From: Neiella marina
Lineage (GTDB): Bacteria; Pseudomonadota; Gammaproteobacteria; Enterobacterales; Neiellaceae
Assembly: GCF_002165625.1 (NCBI RefSeq)
Contig: NZ_NGNS01000014.1
Coordinates: forward strand, 1 to 64,000
DNA length: 64,000 bases
Direction: 5' to 3'
Both the position numbers and the translations under genes were made by a program. Position 1 is the stretch's first letter. Every line of letters starts with the position of its first letter. Shown piece after piece: positions 51,831-62,368 of this stretch. The notes under the pieces are model-generated. The model made no database searches. It saw nothing but the letters and a program-made list of their open reading frames with translations, and was not told the DNA's origin.

Positions 51831-54800
51831 ATGGCATTGCGGCGCATTTGCCAATCAACCATTTATTACCTCTGGTTATTACTGGCGGTTGTGGTGATCG
51901 TGGCCGCGCTGGCGGTCAGCTCGTTGCGGCTGCTGGTTCCTCATGCTGAACATTTCAAACAGCCGTTAGCCGAGTGGTTCCTCGATACCTACCAGCTGAA
52001 AATCGATTATCAACAACTTGATTTGAAGTGGAGTCGATTCGGTCTCTATATCTCATTGAGTGACGTCAATATTGACCCGATAGATGGCATTGATCGAGTC
52101 AAGGGCATTGATTTGATGAGCCTAAGAGTCGATCCTTTGGCTAGTTTGCTGGCTCGTGAAGCTCGCTTTGGCGACATTCGGTTGCACGGTGTTGAACTCG
52201 ATCTATCGACCATTGAAACCTCTGCTGAAAGTAATGATCAGCAATCACCGGCACAGCTACTGATGGTTGAATTGGTCGGCAGTCGCTTTAAAGATTTCGA
52301 ACTATCGGACTTCGTCATTCATTTGGGCGAAGATCAAGAAATACCTAGCATCAATATCCCGTATTTAACCTGGACCAACAGTGACACGTTGCACCAAGGT
52401 GAAGGACGGATTCAAATTGAATCAACCAGCGATGAAACCGTTAAGTTCATCCTCAAATTAACGGGCAATGAAAACCAGCAGAAAGATATCACCGGCCAAC
52501 TCTATATTGAGGTGAGTAATCTCTCGCCCCACCCCTTTGTGCAGCAGTATTTAGGCGATGAGCTCACCATTACCGACAGCCTATTGAGTTTTGAAACTTG
52601 GGTGAATTTTGGTTGGGACAAGATTGATCAAGTGATGCTGCGATTGGAGAAAAATCGCTTGGCCTGGCGCTTGCCACTCGATGAGCAAGCTGATGAACAC
52701 CAGCTGGTGGTCGAGGCTGGGTATTTGAACTACAACGCCGAACAGCACGGTTGGCATTTGTTTGGTAGCGAATTAGACGTTCATACCAATGGTGAACTGT
52801 GGCGCGACCTAAACCTCAAAGTTTGGCAGCGCGATGCTCAGATTAAGGCATCTGTGGAGTATGTCGATTTAAGTCTGATTGCGCCTTTGCTTGAGTGGAT
52901 CCCCAAGCGCTGGGAACTACCAATTCCAAAACGAGTGCCGTTAAAGGGCGCGGTACGGGATTTGTTGGTCGAGTATGACAACCCCGAGCAGTGGCAGATC
53001 CAAGCAAATTTTGCCAATGTTGGCTGGCCAAAGATCGACAATATGCCGGGCGCAGCGCTGGTCAATGGCGATATCTACCTCAACCAAGACCTATTGCAAC
53101 TCGATCTGTCTGCGCCACCGCAGTTGATCAGTACTGGCGAGTTGTTCTACCAAGATATTGAACTCGAGCGGCTCGATGCTTTTTTTCAAGCTTATCGGCA
53201 TCCTTGGGGATGGCAGTTTGAACTGCCCAAGTTGTCATTGCGAGCCACTGATCTGAGCGCAGAATTAGTAGCACAAGGGCGAGTCGGCCCTGAATTGGCC
53301 AATGAACTGTATCTCTATGGCGAACTAGATTTAGCCGATGCTGGTCATGCAGACTACTATTTCCCGCTATCAGCTATGGGCAACAACTTGGCTGATTATC
53401 TCTCCGAATCATTGCAGTCGGGGCAGGTTGAAGCGGCACAAATACTATGGCATGGGCCGCTTGCACAATTCCCCTACGACGATGGTTCAGGTATTTTTCA
53501 AGCTTATGTACCGCTGCGTAATAGCCGCTTTAAATTCAGCCCAGACTGGCCTGCGTTAGAACCTCTGGATCTCGATCTTCAGTTTGAAAACAGCGACTTA
53601 AATATGTTTGCCCACAAAGCGCTGCTTTACGATGTCCATGTTGACGATCTGGTCGCCAGAATCCCCGGTTTAAAGGGCGATTCTGTGTTAACCATTGATG
53701 GCAATATTAGCGGTAGTAGTACCTCGGTCCGAGAAGTATTGGGCGACTCAATGCTGGCCAATTCACTGGGTGAAACCTTGGAATTAATGGATCTCAAAGG
53801 TCCGGTATGGGGGCCGTTGTCACTGCAAATTCCACTTGATAATGCCAATGATGTCAAAGTGTCGGGCTTTGCTCAGCTTGAGCAAGCCGAATTATTGGTG
53901 CCGGGAACCAGCTCTCACTACATTACCAATGCCAGCGGCCGAGTTGACTATGAGCAGCAAGGTTTCCGAATTGACGAACTAAAAGGACACTATTACCAGT
54001 TGCCAGTCACTATTACTGTGGCAGGCGATCAAAAAGGTGAGGACTATCAAGTTGACGGTACCATCGATGGCTCTTGGCAGGCAGAGCAATTAGCGCAATT
54101 ACCAGGTTTTTGGGTGCCGGGACTCAGTGGCCAATTGGAGACTCATGCCAAAGTCACGGCAGTGATTGATGAGCAAGGGACACATACGGATATCAGCATT
54201 CGTTCTGATCTGTCGCCCATGGCTATCGATTTGCCGACCCCATTTGCCAAAGCCGCCGGTCAGCCTCAACAGTTACTCGGTCGCATCACCATTAGCCGAC
54301 AACATCAATTTGATATGTCCTTTGAGCTTGCCGATTTTGGCCAAATGCGTTGGCTACAAGATCTGTCTTTGGTCGATAGTGAAGCGAAAATTTGGATTGG
54401 CGTGGGCGCCGAGCAACCTAACGAGCTAGAGCCGGGCCTGAGTCTCGACATCAAACAAGCACATATTGATGTCAATCAGTGGCTGCCTTTGCTCAGCCAG
54501 CGACAAGATGGCGAATCCAATAGCGCTTTGCCTTTTCAACGTGGACTGTGGCATTTCGACCAAATTGAAGCCGACGGCTGGCTGCTGGAGCAGGTCGATA
54601 TCGAAATGTCTCAGACCCCGCTTGGCTGGCAGGCCCGCGTCAGCGGCCCCACGGCCCAAGGTGCTATTCGATTCGACAGTCTTGAGCAGCCGCTACTCGA
54701 TATTAAATTGCAGCAGTTCGACCTGCGCCAAACTGCGACAGCAGCAGCCAGCGAGCAGAGTCAAACCAAACAGTTTGTTGCTGCCGGTGCCAATGAACTG

Positions 54801-55814
54801 GCCAATATCCCTGATTTAGATCTGCTCTGTAGCAACTGTGTGGTCATGGGGATCAATTTGGGTGAACTGCGGTTGAAGAGCTTCACGCAATCACAGCAGG
54901 GCGTTTGGCGAATTGAAGAAGCGTGGCTGAAGAATCCACAAGGCCAAATCACACTCGATCAGTTTGAATGGCAAGTTGGCACTGCTGACAATGACAGCTC
55001 AACCGAGTCCATGACTAGTTTGACTGGGCAGCTAACGGCTAGTGATTTTGGCAAGTATGCCGAAAGTTTTGTGCCATCGGCAGAAAACCCAATTAAAGGC
55101 AGTGAAGCGAAGGGTACACTGAATTTCAGTTGGCCCGGCGCGCCATATCAGTTTGATGCCAAGACCGCAGAGGGCGTGTTCAAGTGGGAGCTCGGGCCTG
55201 GCCATGTGTCGGAGTTGAGCGATAAAGGCGCACGTGTATTCACCTTGCTCAGTATTGATTCGCTGGTGCGTAAGATCCGCTTGGATTTTTCCGACGTATT
55301 CGACAAAGGGTTGCACTACAACAGTTTCGAAGGCGATTTTGTCCTTAAAGATGGTTTTATCAATTCTGAGCAACTCGAAATGGACGGTGTCGCTGGCGAC
55401 ATGTTCATTAACGGTCGGACCAACTTAATGACCCGCGAGCTTGATTATGATGTGGTATTTAACCCTAATATCACCGGTAGTTTGCCCTTGTTGTCAGCAC
55501 TTACTTTCAACCCATTCACTGGTTTGGCGGTACTCGCTGTGTCGACCGTGATTCGACCCGCAGTGGAAGTTGTGACGCAAGTACGTTTCAAAGTTTCCGG
55601 CACTACTTCTGATCCGGTTGTTGAAGAGGTAGGGCGTAGCAGTAAAGAAGTCGAACTGCAGAAGCCGAAACCAGAGCCGCAGTTACTGGATGATGTACTG
55701 GAGCCGATAACCGACGGTCAACAACAGCCAGAGGCTGCTGTCGAGGAATCGTTGTTACCTGAAATCCCGGCAGATAAACCTATTACTGTTGGAGAGTCAC
55801 CGCCAAATGAGTGA
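51831..55814 (+). CDS. yhdP: AsmA-like envelope protein YhdP
   Basis: A 1327-residue inner-membrane-anchored protein with one N-terminal helix (about 14-36) and a very long periplasmic beta-rich body. YhdP, TamB and AsmA relatives form a lipid-conducting bridge that carries phospholipids to the outer membrane. The C-terminal GDMFINGRTNLMTRELDYDV and late hydrophobic segment LSALTFNPFTGLAVLAVSTV are typical. Size is near the 1266 of E. coli. It overlaps the nitrilase gene by 8 bp. Confidence 0.93.
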   Translation: MALRRICQSTIYYLWLLLAVVVIVAALAVSSLRLLVPHAEHFKQPLAEWFLDTYQLKIDYQQLDLKWSRFGLYISLSDVNIDPIDGIDRVKGIDLMSLRVDPLASLLAREARFGDIRLHGVELDLSTIETSAESNDQQSPAQLLMVELVGSRFKDFELSDFVIHLGEDQEIPSINIPYLTWTNSDTLHQGEGRIQIESTSDETVKFILKLTGNENQQKDITGQLYIEVSNLSPHPFVQQYLGDELTITDSLLSFETWVNFGWDKIDQVMLRLEKNRLAWRLPLDEQADEHQLVVEAGYLNYNAEQHGWHLFGSELDVHTNGELWRDLNLKVWQRDAQIKASVEYVDLSLIAPLLEWIPKRWELPIPKRVPLKGAVRDLLVEYDNPEQWQIQANFANVGWPKIDNMPGAALVNGDIYLNQDLLQLDLSAPPQLISTGELFYQDIELERLDAFFQAYRHPWGWQFELPKLSLRATDLSAELVAQGRVGPELANELYLYGELDLADAGHADYYFPLSAMGNNLADYLSESLQSGQVEAAQILWHGPLAQFPYDDGSGIFQAYVPLRNSRFKFSPDWPALEPLDLDLQFENSDLNMFAHKALLYDVHVDDLVARIPGLKGDSVLTIDGNISGSSTSVREVLGDSMLANSLGETLELMDLKGPVWGPLSLQIPLDNANDVKVSGFAQLEQAELLVPGTSSHYITNASGRVDYEQQGFRIDELKGHYYQLPVTITVAGDQKGEDYQVDGTIDGSWQAEQLAQLPGFWVPGLSGQLETHAKVTAVIDEQGTHTDISIRSDLSPMAIDLPTPFAKAAGQPQQLLGRITISRQHQFDMSFELADFGQMRWLQDLSLVDSEAKIWIGVGAEQPNELEPGLSLDIKQAHIDVNQWLPLLSQRQDGESNSALPFQRGLWHFDQIEADGWLLEQVDIEMSQTPLGWQARVSGPTAQGAIRFDSLEQPLLDIKLQQFDLRQTATAAASEQSQTKQFVAAGANELANIPDLDLLCSNCVVMGINLGELRLKSFTQSQQGVWRIEEAWLKNPQGQITLDQFEWQVGTADNDSSTESMTSLTGQLTASDFGKYAESFVPSAENPIKGSEAKGTLNFSWPGAPYQFDAKTAEGVFKWELGPGHVSELSDKGARVFTLLSIDSLVRKIRLDFSDVFDKGLHYNSFEGDFVLKDGFINSEQLEMDGVAGDMFINGRTNLMTRELDYDVVFNPNITGSLPLLSALTFNPFTGLAVLAVSTVIRPAVEVVTQVRFKVSGTTSDPVVEEVGRSSKEVELQKPKPEPQLLDDVLEPITDGQQQPEAAVEESLLPEIPADKPITVGESPPNE

Positions 55815-56613
55815 GTTGACTGTTGCTGCTGTCCAAATGTGCAGCACACCGGAACCCGCCGATAATATGCAATGGCTGGAATGGCTATTTGCGTCGCTTC
55901 CTGCAGCGCGGCCGTTGCTGGTCGTTCTACCTGAATGCTTTGCTGCATTTGGCAGTGAAGATGGCTCCCCATATGGTGAACAACTTGGCGATGGTAGGGT
56001 TCAAGACTGGCTCGGTAAGCAAGCCTTGGCGCATAACATCTGGTTATTGGCAGGCTCGCTGGGAATTCGTACTGACGCGGGCGACAAAATCACTGCATCT
56101 AGTTTGTTATTTGCCCCCAATGGACAGCGAACAACCCGCTACGATAAGCGTCATTTGTTTGATGTTGATGTTGCCGATAATGTCGGTAGTTATCGCGAAT
56201 CGTCATATACCGAACCTGGCCAGCAAATTGTAGTTGTCGATATTGAAGGTTTTAACATCGGCCTGTCGATTTGCTATGACTTGCGATTCCCTGAACACTT
56301 TCGCGCGATGGCAGAACAGGGGCTTGATTTGATTGCGGTGCCAGCGGCTTTCACTGCGGTGACAGGCAAAGCCCATTGGCAGCCTTTATTACAAGCCCGG
56401 GCAATTGAAAATCAATGTTATGTGGTTGCCGCTGGCCAATGCGGCCAACATCCTAATGGTCGCGAAACTCATGGTCATTCAATGGTGATTGACCCTTGGG
56501 GGCAAGTGACTAGCGACAGCGGTAAACAACTTGGTATCATTGTCGATTCGATTTCTAGGCAGCGTCTTAACGATGTTCGCCAAGCAATTCCGGCGTTGAA
56601 ACATCGCCGTTAG
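55807..56613 (+). CDS. nitrilase-superfamily carbon-nitrogen hydrolase
   Basis: A 268-residue cytoplasmic amidase-type enzyme with the complete catalytic triad: Glu43 (LPECFAAF), Lys114 (YDKRHLFD) and Cys156 (SICYDLRFPE). It belongs with the Nit1/Nit2-like group; candidates are deaminated-glutathione amidase or omega-amidase. The ATG at 55807 overlaps yhdP; a frame from 55789 would add six residues. The order yhdP-nitrilase-tldD is common in gammaproteobacteria. Confidence 0.9.
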   Translation: MSELTVAAVQMCSTPEPADNMQWLEWLFASLPAARPLLVVLPECFAAFGSEDGSPYGEQLGDGRVQDWLGKQALAHNIWLLAGSLGIRTDAGDKITASSLLFAPNGQRTTRYDKRHLFDVDVADNVGSYRESSYTEPGQQIVVVDIEGFNIGLSICYDLRFPEHFRAMAEQGLDLIAVPAAFTAVTGKAHWQPLLQARAIENQCYVVAAGQCGQHPNGRETHGHSMVIDPWGQVTSDSGKQLGIIVDSISRQRLNDVRQAIPALKHRR

Positions 56614-56630
56614 TTTGAGGAAGTGATTGA

Positions 56631-58097
56631 ATGGCCACCGGCTCACCCGTCTTGAATCAAGTCAGCGAAGAAATGCTGGCACCTGCTGAATTGCAGCTCA
56701 ATGACCTACAGCAATGTCTTGAAAGCATGTACAGCAATCAGCTCGATTATGCCGATATTTTCTTGCAGGGCTCTCATCATGAATCTTGGGTGCTTGAAGA
56801 TGGCATTATCAAAGAAGGTAGCTTTAACATCGAGCAAGGCCTAGGCGTTCGAGCGATTACTGGTGAGAAGACCGGCTTTGCATACTCTGATGAGCTCACT
56901 GCAGACGCCCTGATTATGGCTGCTAATACCGCCAAAGGAATTGCTGATTGCGGGCAGGATGGCAAGTTACAGGTCGCTCAAGCCGTCGCTCAACCGCAAA
57001 TCTATCAGCCGGTGAATCCACTGACTGCACTGGCTGAGGCCGAAAAAATTGCCTTGCTGCGCGAAGTCGATGAGCTTGCTCGCTCGTTGGATGAACGTGT
57101 TAGCCAAGTGATTGTCAGTATTAGTGGCGTTTTTGAGCGCATGATGGTGATGGGTTCAGATGGTACCTTGGCGGCTGATATTCGGCCTTTGGTACGAATG
57201 AATTGTACCGTATTGCTGCAAGACGGTTCTAAACGGGAGCGCGGCTCAGCAGGTGGCGGTGGCCGCCTTGATTACGGTTATTTCAGTGAGATCGATGGCA
57301 AAGGACACAAACGTGCTCTTGGCTATGCTCATGAAGCTGTGCGCCAAGCGCAGGTCAACCTTACTGCCGTTGATGCACCGGCGGGTACGATGCCCGTGGT
57401 GTTAGGCGCGGGTTGGCCGGGAGTGTTGTTGCACGAAGCGGTAGGTCACGGCCTAGAAGGTGACTTCAACCGCAAAGGCTCCTCCGCTTTTACCGGTCAA
57501 GTGGGCAAGCAAGTCAGCTCGCCGCTGTGCACGGTGATTGATGACGGCTCGATTGCTAATCGTCGTGGTTCGGTGAGTGTTGATGATGAAGGCACTCCGG
57601 GTCAGCACAATGTACTGATCGAAAATGGTGTGTTACGCGGCTACATGCAAGATAAGCTGAACGCCCGGCTGATGGGGGCTAAACTGACCGGCAATGGCCG
57701 TCGCGAATCTTATGCTCATCTGCCGATGCCACGAATGACCAATACCTATATGTTGGCAGGAGAAAGTGATCCTGCGGATATCATTAAGTCGGTGAAAAAG
57801 GGCCTGTTTGCGCCCAATTTCGCTGGTGGCCAGGTTGATATTACCTCGGGCAAGTTTGTGTTTTCGACCTCTGAAGCCTACTTGATTGAAAATGGCGAGC
57901 TCACTGTGCCCGTCAAAGGCGCAACGTTGATTGGTTCAGGCCCGGCGGCGATGAAACATATTTCCATGGTTGGCAACGATCTGCAGCTTGATGAAGGAGT
58001 CGGAGTCTGTGGTAAAGATGGTCAGAGCTTGCCTGTAGGTATCGGCCAGCCGACGCTAAAAGTCGATGAGCTGACCGTTGGTGGCACCAGCAGTTAA
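56631..58097 (+). CDS. tldD: metalloprotease TldD
   Basis: A 488-residue subunit that, with TldE/PmbA (at 58796), forms a zinc protease that trims peptides such as microcin B17 precursor and degrades CcdA. The zinc motif is His268-Glu269 and His273 in [36 protein letters not shown] is a long conserved block. GAGGAAG lies 9 bp before the ATG. Confidence 0.96.
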   Translation: MATGSPVLNQVSEEMLAPAELQLNDLQQCLESMYSNQLDYADIFLQGSHHESWVLEDGIIKEGSFNIEQGLGVRAITGEKTGFAYSDELTADALIMAANTAKGIADCGQDGKLQVAQAVAQPQIYQPVNPLTALAEAEKIALLREVDELARSLDERVSQVIVSISGVFERMMVMGSDGTLAADIRPLVRMNCTVLLQDGSKRERGSAGGGGRLDYGYFSEIDGKGHKRALGYAHEAVRQAQVNLTAVDAPAGTMPVVLGAGWPGVLLHEAVGHGLEGDFNRKGSSAFTGQVGKQVSSPLCTVIDDGSIANRRGSVSVDDEGTPGQHNVLIENGVLRGYMQDKLNARLMGAKLTGNGRRESYAHLPMPRMTNTYMLAGESDPADIIKSVKKGLFAPNFAGGQVDITSGKFVFSTSEAYLIENGELTVPVKGATLIGSGPAAMKHISMVGNDLQLDEGVGVCGKDGQSLPVGIGQPTLKVDELTVGGTSS

Positions 58098-58113
58098 ATG
58101 GTCTGCTCCAAAG

Positions 58114-58143
58114 AAAAAGCCAACGACTGACGTTGGCTTTTTT
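58114..58143. terminator. bidirectional terminator between tldD and darP
   Basis: GCCAACG (58119-58125), loop ACTGA, CGTTGGC (58131-58137), with A and T runs on the two sides. It serves both convergent genes. Confidence 0.88.
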
Positions 58144-58160
58144 GTACCTAACTGAAAATG

Positions 58161-58685
58161 CTACTGTTCTGCTGATTCAGCGATTTCGCGCAAATACTTG
58201 AACAACTCCCGCGCCGATTTCGGCGGCTTGTTTTGCTTCTGCTCTCGCTGAGCACCCCGGCTCAGTTGGCGTAAACGTTGGCGATCTGCTTGCGGGTAGT
58301 CATCGATAAACTGCTGAATAGCGCTGTCGCCTTCGGCAATAATCGCATCGCGAGTCTCTTCAAGCTGATGAAAAGCTTGATTTGACTGCTGCTTCTTGGC
58401 CTCAATTAAAGCGATCGCTTTGACGATGTCTTCGCTATCACGCTGCCGCATTAACTTACCAATGTATTGGATTTGGCGACGGTATCCCTCGCGTTTGTTG
58501 CGAATGCGTTTAGCCAATTGAATGGCTTCCAACAAGTCGTCCTCAAGGGGCAGTTTCAGTAATAGCTGATCACCCATTTCAGTGAGCTGGCGCCCCAACT
58601 TCTGTAACGCTTCACTCTCTTGTTTGCGCTGGGTTTTAGAGACCCATTCCAACTCATCTTCGGGCTGTGTGTTTTGCTCTGACAT
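58161..58685 (-). CDS. darP: ribosome-associated protein DarP (YjgA)
   Basis: A 174-residue, highly charged helical protein of the DUF615 family that helps late 50S assembly. EWVSKTQRKQESEALQKLGR and RKREGYRRQIQYIGKLMR-like segments (RNKREGYRRQIQYIGKLM) are its marks. It is divergent from pmbA, the usual arrangement. Confidence 0.95.
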   Translation of the reverse strand: MSEQNTQPEDELEWVSKTQRKQESEALQKLGRQLTEMGDQLLLKLPLEDDLLEAIQLAKRIRNKREGYRRQIQYIGKLMRQRDSEDIVKAIALIEAKKQQSNQAFHQLEETRDAIIAEGDSAIQQFIDDYPQADRQRLRQLSRGAQREQKQNKPPKSARELFKYLREIAESAEQ

Positions 58686-58795
58686 GGCCTTTCACTAATC
58701 ATGGTTTCAGATCCCTCGCAGGACTCGCACCGCGGGGGTAAATTGCAGTATCATGGCTGCTTTGTCGATTTTAACAGAAACTGGACCAAAGCTTC

Positions 58796-60133
58796 ATGTC
58801 CCAACCGATTGCCGAAGAGCAAGCGCAACTGCAGCAAGTCATTGAAGACACGTTGAGTTACGCCAAGTCTAAAGGTGCCTCACAAGCAGAAGTGGCGATG
58901 AGCCGACAAACCGGTGTATGCGTTAGTACCCGGATGCAAGAGGTTGAAACACTTGAATTTAATCGTGATGGCGCACTAGGTATTACGGTTTATTTCGGGC
59001 ACAAAAAAGGCAACGCATCGACCTCGGATTTGCGCCCTGAAGCGGTTCGCAGTGCGGTTGATGCAGCCTGCAACATTGCCCGCTTTACTTCAGAAGATCC
59101 ATTCAGTGGCCCTGCCGAAGCATCGCAAATGCCTGAAGATGTGCCTGATTTGCAGCTTTACCACCCAGGTTCCCTATCACCAGAGCATGCCATTGAGTTG
59201 GCGCAGCGTTGTGAACAAGCAGCATTTGATGCCGATCCACGTGTTACCAATTCCGATGGCGCCACGTTTGCCAGCCATCAATCGGTCAGAGTTTACGGGA
59301 ACAGCCATGGCTTTATTGCCGGTTACCCCAGTACTCGCCACAGTTTGAGTGCCGTAGTGATTGCCACTGATGGCGATGACATGCAACGCGATTATAGCTA
59401 CTCAGTGAGTCGTCAGGCTGAACGCCTTTGGCTGCCCGAACGTGTTGGTAAACACGCTGCCGAGCGAACACTTAATCGATTAAATGCCCGTAAACTCGGT
59501 ACTCGTAAGGTACCGGTGTTGTTTGCTTCTGATTTAGCGTCGGGTTTGTTTGCCCACTTAGTGAATGCCATCGCGGGCAGTAGTCTTTACCGCAATGCGT
59601 CGTTTTTGAAAGACAAACTCGGCCATCAGATCATGCCAGAGCATGTTTCTATCGTTGAGCGGCCTCGAATTCCTTGCGCCTTAGCCAGTGCACCATTCGA
59701 CTCGGAAGGGGTTGAAACCCAAGATCGGATGATTGTTGAGCAAGGCACATTGAGCAGCTATCTGCTAACTGCCTACTCAGCACGCAAATTGGGTATGGAA
59801 AACACCGGCCATGCCGGCGGCATATACAACTGGCTGGTACGTCACAGTGGTCGTGATTTTGAGCAGTTGTTGGCGGAAATGGGCACAGGCCTATACGTCA
59901 CTGAGCTGATGGGCCAAGGGGTTAATACTGTGACCGGCGACTATTCGCGCGGCGCGAGCGGTTTCTGGGTTGAAAATGGTCAGTTGGCTTTCCCGGTGCA
60001 CGAAATCACCATCGCCAGTAATTTGAATGACATGTTCAATAATATTGTTCGAGTGGGCGCAGATTTAGATCGTCGGGGCCAAATTCAAACAGGTTCCGTG
60101 TTGATCTCTGAGATGCAAGTGGCGGGTCATTAA
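58796..60133 (+). CDS. pmbA: metalloprotease subunit TldE/PmbA
   Basis: A 445-residue partner of TldD. It shares the fold but lacks the zinc HExxxH motif, as expected of TldE. GHAGGIYNWLVRHSG and MGQGVNTVTGDYSRGASGFWVENG are its conserved C-terminal blocks. It overlaps the GNAT gene by one base. Confidence 0.96.
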   Translation: MSQPIAEEQAQLQQVIEDTLSYAKSKGASQAEVAMSRQTGVCVSTRMQEVETLEFNRDGALGITVYFGHKKGNASTSDLRPEAVRSAVDAACNIARFTSEDPFSGPAEASQMPEDVPDLQLYHPGSLSPEHAIELAQRCEQAAFDADPRVTNSDGATFASHQSVRVYGNSHGFIAGYPSTRHSLSAVVIATDGDDMQRDYSYSVSRQAERLWLPERVGKHAAERTLNRLNARKLGTRKVPVLFASDLASGLFAHLVNAIAGSSLYRNASFLKDKLGHQIMPEHVSIVERPRIPCALASAPFDSEGVETQDRMIVEQGTLSSYLLTAYSARKLGMENTGHAGGIYNWLVRHSGRDFEQLLAEMGTGLYVTELMGQGVNTVTGDYSRGASGFWVENGQLAFPVHEITIASNLNDMFNNIVRVGADLDRRGQIQTGSVLISEMQVAGH

Positions 60134-60618
60134 TGGCTATTGAAATAAAGTTGGCTGATTATAGTAACCCAAGGCATGGGGCCGATTTGATTGCGGTGTT
60201 AAGGGCCTACGCCAATGATGTGATGGGTGGCGGTGAAGATCTCAGCGATTACGCCCAACAAAACCTCATTGCTTCTTTGGCTCAGCAACCGGGCGCATTC
60301 ACTGTCCTAGCCTATGTTGATGGCAAACCCGCTGGATTAGCGAACTGTTTCACTGGTTTTTCGACATTTGCTTGTAAATCTTTGATCAATATTCATGATT
60401 TTGCTGTAGTGGCTGAATATCGTGGGCGTCAATTAAGTCAATTGTTGCTTGATAGAGTCGAGCAAATCGCCCGCGAGCGTGATTGTTGCAAGGTGACATT
60501 GGAAGTTCTGCAAGGCAATACCGTGGCTCAAAATGCTTATCGTAAGCATGGCTTTGAAGGCTATGAGCTACCAGGAGGGCAGGGCCATGCCTTGTTCTGG
60601 GAAAAGAAGCTGGCATAA
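60133..60618 (+). CDS. GNAT-family N-acetyltransferase
   Basis: A 161-residue acetyltransferase with the acetyl-CoA loop VVAEYRGRQLSQLLLDRVEQ and motif QGNTVAQNAYRKHGFEGYEL. The acceptor is unknown. It is translationally coupled to pmbA and followed by the repeat block at 60.65-60.87 kb. Confidence 0.85.
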   Translation: MAIEIKLADYSNPRHGADLIAVLRAYANDVMGGGEDLSDYAQQNLIASLAQQPGAFTVLAYVDGKPAGLANCFTGFSTFACKSLINIHDFAVVAEYRGRQLSQLLLDRVEQIARERDCCKVTLEVLQGNTVAQNAYRKHGFEGYELPGGQGHALFWEKKLA

Positions 60619-60647
60619 CCTTTTATTACTTCCCCCTAAGCGGCCTG

Positions 60648-60770
60648 CAAGTTCCTTTGCAGAGACGCTGTGAATACTTCCTTGTAAGCTTTACTGCCGC
60701 GTCCTGCGGCAGAAACTCCGCTCAGTAACTTCCAAGCCACTTTCTCAGATCGGCGCCAAACCTTACCTTG
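60648..60770. repeat. dispersed repeat, module 1, diverged copy 3
   Basis: It shares GAATACTTCC and the following TGTA segment with the copies at 40.3 and 40.6 kb, and has the equivalent hairpin CTGCCGC-GTCCT-GCGGCAG (60694-60712). The hairpin sequence differs but the pairing is kept, so the fold rather than the bases seems conserved. Confidence 0.7.
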
Positions 60771-60794
60771 AGCGAACAAGTCTTAATGGAGCGA

Positions 60795-60852
60795 TGCTTC
60801 AGGCGGCATGGATGCCGCATGTAGAGCGATACATGGAAGTACTTGAGCGTCA
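60795..60852. repeat. dispersed repeat, module 2, copy 2
   Basis: It matches the copy at 40479-40536 in TGCTTCA, GCATGGATGC, TGTAGAGCG and ACTTGAGCGTCA with a different stem (GCGGCAT-GG-ATGCCGC). It follows a module 1 copy, as at 40.4 kb. The rest of the 279-bp gap to mgtE holds no gene. Confidence 0.8.
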
Positions 60853-60897
60853 GAGCGAGTTATGGCTTGTTGGCGACTATGCACAACTGAGCGGCGC

Positions 60898-62256
60898 TTA
60901 GCTCAGCATTAAAGTGGCAGTCCCTAGGAAGGTAAACAGACCGATGATGTCGGTGAAGGTAGTGACCATCATGCTGCCTGCTAAGGCCGGATCAATCTTG
61001 AATTTCTTCAGCGTCAACGGTACCAACACGCCAGCAAGCGCCGCCATCAACATATTGACAAACATCGACACCGCGATGACCACACCAATATGCCAATCAC
61101 CTTTCCAAACCGTCACCACAGACGCCAGAATCGTTGCCCAAATCAAACCATTAAAGACACCAACCAACGCTTCTTTGCCTAGCAGCCAGCGGGCATTTGA
61201 GTCGCCAACATGACCCAGAGCAATACCGCGGATCACCAAGGTTAGCGTTTGGTTGCCGGCAACTCCACCCATGCTTGGTACGATGGTCATGAGAATAGCG
61301 ATGGTGGCTAATTGCGACAGGATATCTTCAAACATATTGGACACCGATGCCGCCAGCAGCGCCGCTCCAACATTGAGCCCGAGCCAGATCGAACGACGTT
61401 GGGTACTCTTCGCAGCAGGCGCAAAGGTATCTTCTTCATCTTCAAGACCGGCCATGCTCATCATCGAGTGCTCAGCATCTTCACGAATGATATCAACTAC
61501 ATCATCAACTGTGATACGGCCCAGCAGGCAGCCGTTGGCGTCAACCACTGGTGCTGATATTAACTCGTAACGTTCAAAGTGTTGGGCAACTTCCGAGTCG
61601 TGCTGCTCTGCTTTCAGCGGTGCTACTTCTGATTCGTGAATCTCGCGGATCATGGTGTCAGGCTGACAGGTGATCAGGTCACCTAAAGAGACTTCGCCAA
61701 GCAACTTGTCGTGACCATCAACGACGTAGAGCATGTCGGTGCGCTGTGGCAGTTCGCCGCGTAGCCTGAGGTAACGCAATACGACATCAACCGATACGTC
61801 AGGGCGCAATGTGATGACATCAGTGTTCATCATCGCACCGGCACTTTCTTCATCATACGACAGTGCTTGTTCAACGCGGTGCTTGTCTTGCTCACTCATT
61901 GAGCTAAGTACTTGTTGATAAACAGATTCTGGTAAGCTACCTAAGACATATGCCAAGTCATCACTGTCCATACCTTCAATGGCGGACGCAACGTGCTCAG
62001 GATCCATTTCCTGAATGATGGAGTCTTTAATGTCCTCGGATAACTCTTCTAGAATGTCACCGTGCTGATCGGGATCGATCAGTTGCCACAATACCGGTCG
62101 GGCAGAGGGAGTCGACGACTCTAGTAGCAGTGCAACGTCGAAAGAGGGCAACGAATGAAGCATTTGTCGGACATGAACATACATGCCGCTGGTCAGGGCG
62201 TCGTTGACTGCGCGTAAACGACTATGGGTCTGTTGTTGCTCGAGTGATTCCGGCAT
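60898..62256 (-). CDS. mgtE: magnesium transporter MgtE
   Basis: A 452-residue Mg2+ channel: N-terminal helical domain (about 20-135), two CBS domains (about 138-260) that sense Mg2+, a plug helix and five membrane helices (about 285-450). MGGVAGNQTLTLVIRGIALG and the ending PALAGSMMVTTFTDIIGLF are conserved. It lies downstream of ptsN-rapZ-ptsO in the same direction, after a 112-bp gap with an ATCCG...CGGAT inverted repeat, so it may be partly co-transcribed. Confidence 0.95.
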   Translation of the reverse strand: MPESLEQQQTHSRLRAVNDALTSGMYVHVRQMLHSLPSFDVALLLESSTPSARPVLWQLIDPDQHGDILEELSEDIKDSIIQEMDPEHVASAIEGMDSDDLAYVLGSLPESVYQQVLSSMSEQDKHRVEQALSYDEESAGAMMNTDVITLRPDVSVDVVLRYLRLRGELPQRTDMLYVVDGHDKLLGEVSLGDLITCQPDTMIREIHESEVAPLKAEQHDSEVAQHFERYELISAPVVDANGCLLGRITVDDVVDIIREDAEHSMMSMAGLEDEEDTFAPAAKSTQRRSIWLGLNVGAALLAASVSNMFEDILSQLATIAILMTIVPSMGGVAGNQTLTLVIRGIALGHVGDSNARWLLGKEALVGVFNGLIWATILASVVTVWKGDWHIGVVIAVSMFVNMLMAALAGVLVPLTLKKFKIDPALAGSMMVTTFTDIIGLFTFLGTATLMLS

Positions 62257-62368
62257 CGCCCACTACTCCTATCCCCTGACAAATCTTGGGGTGTATTCTA
62301 TCCGAATAAATCGGATATTCCACTGATGGGTAAGAAGTATTTAGTTCTTGACGTGATTGAACTGAGTG

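Noticed and set aside
62281-62330. Mg2+ riboswitch in front of mgtE
   Set aside because: The 112-bp leader holds only a short inverted repeat; nothing resembling the conserved ykoK-type or mgtA-type leader was seen.
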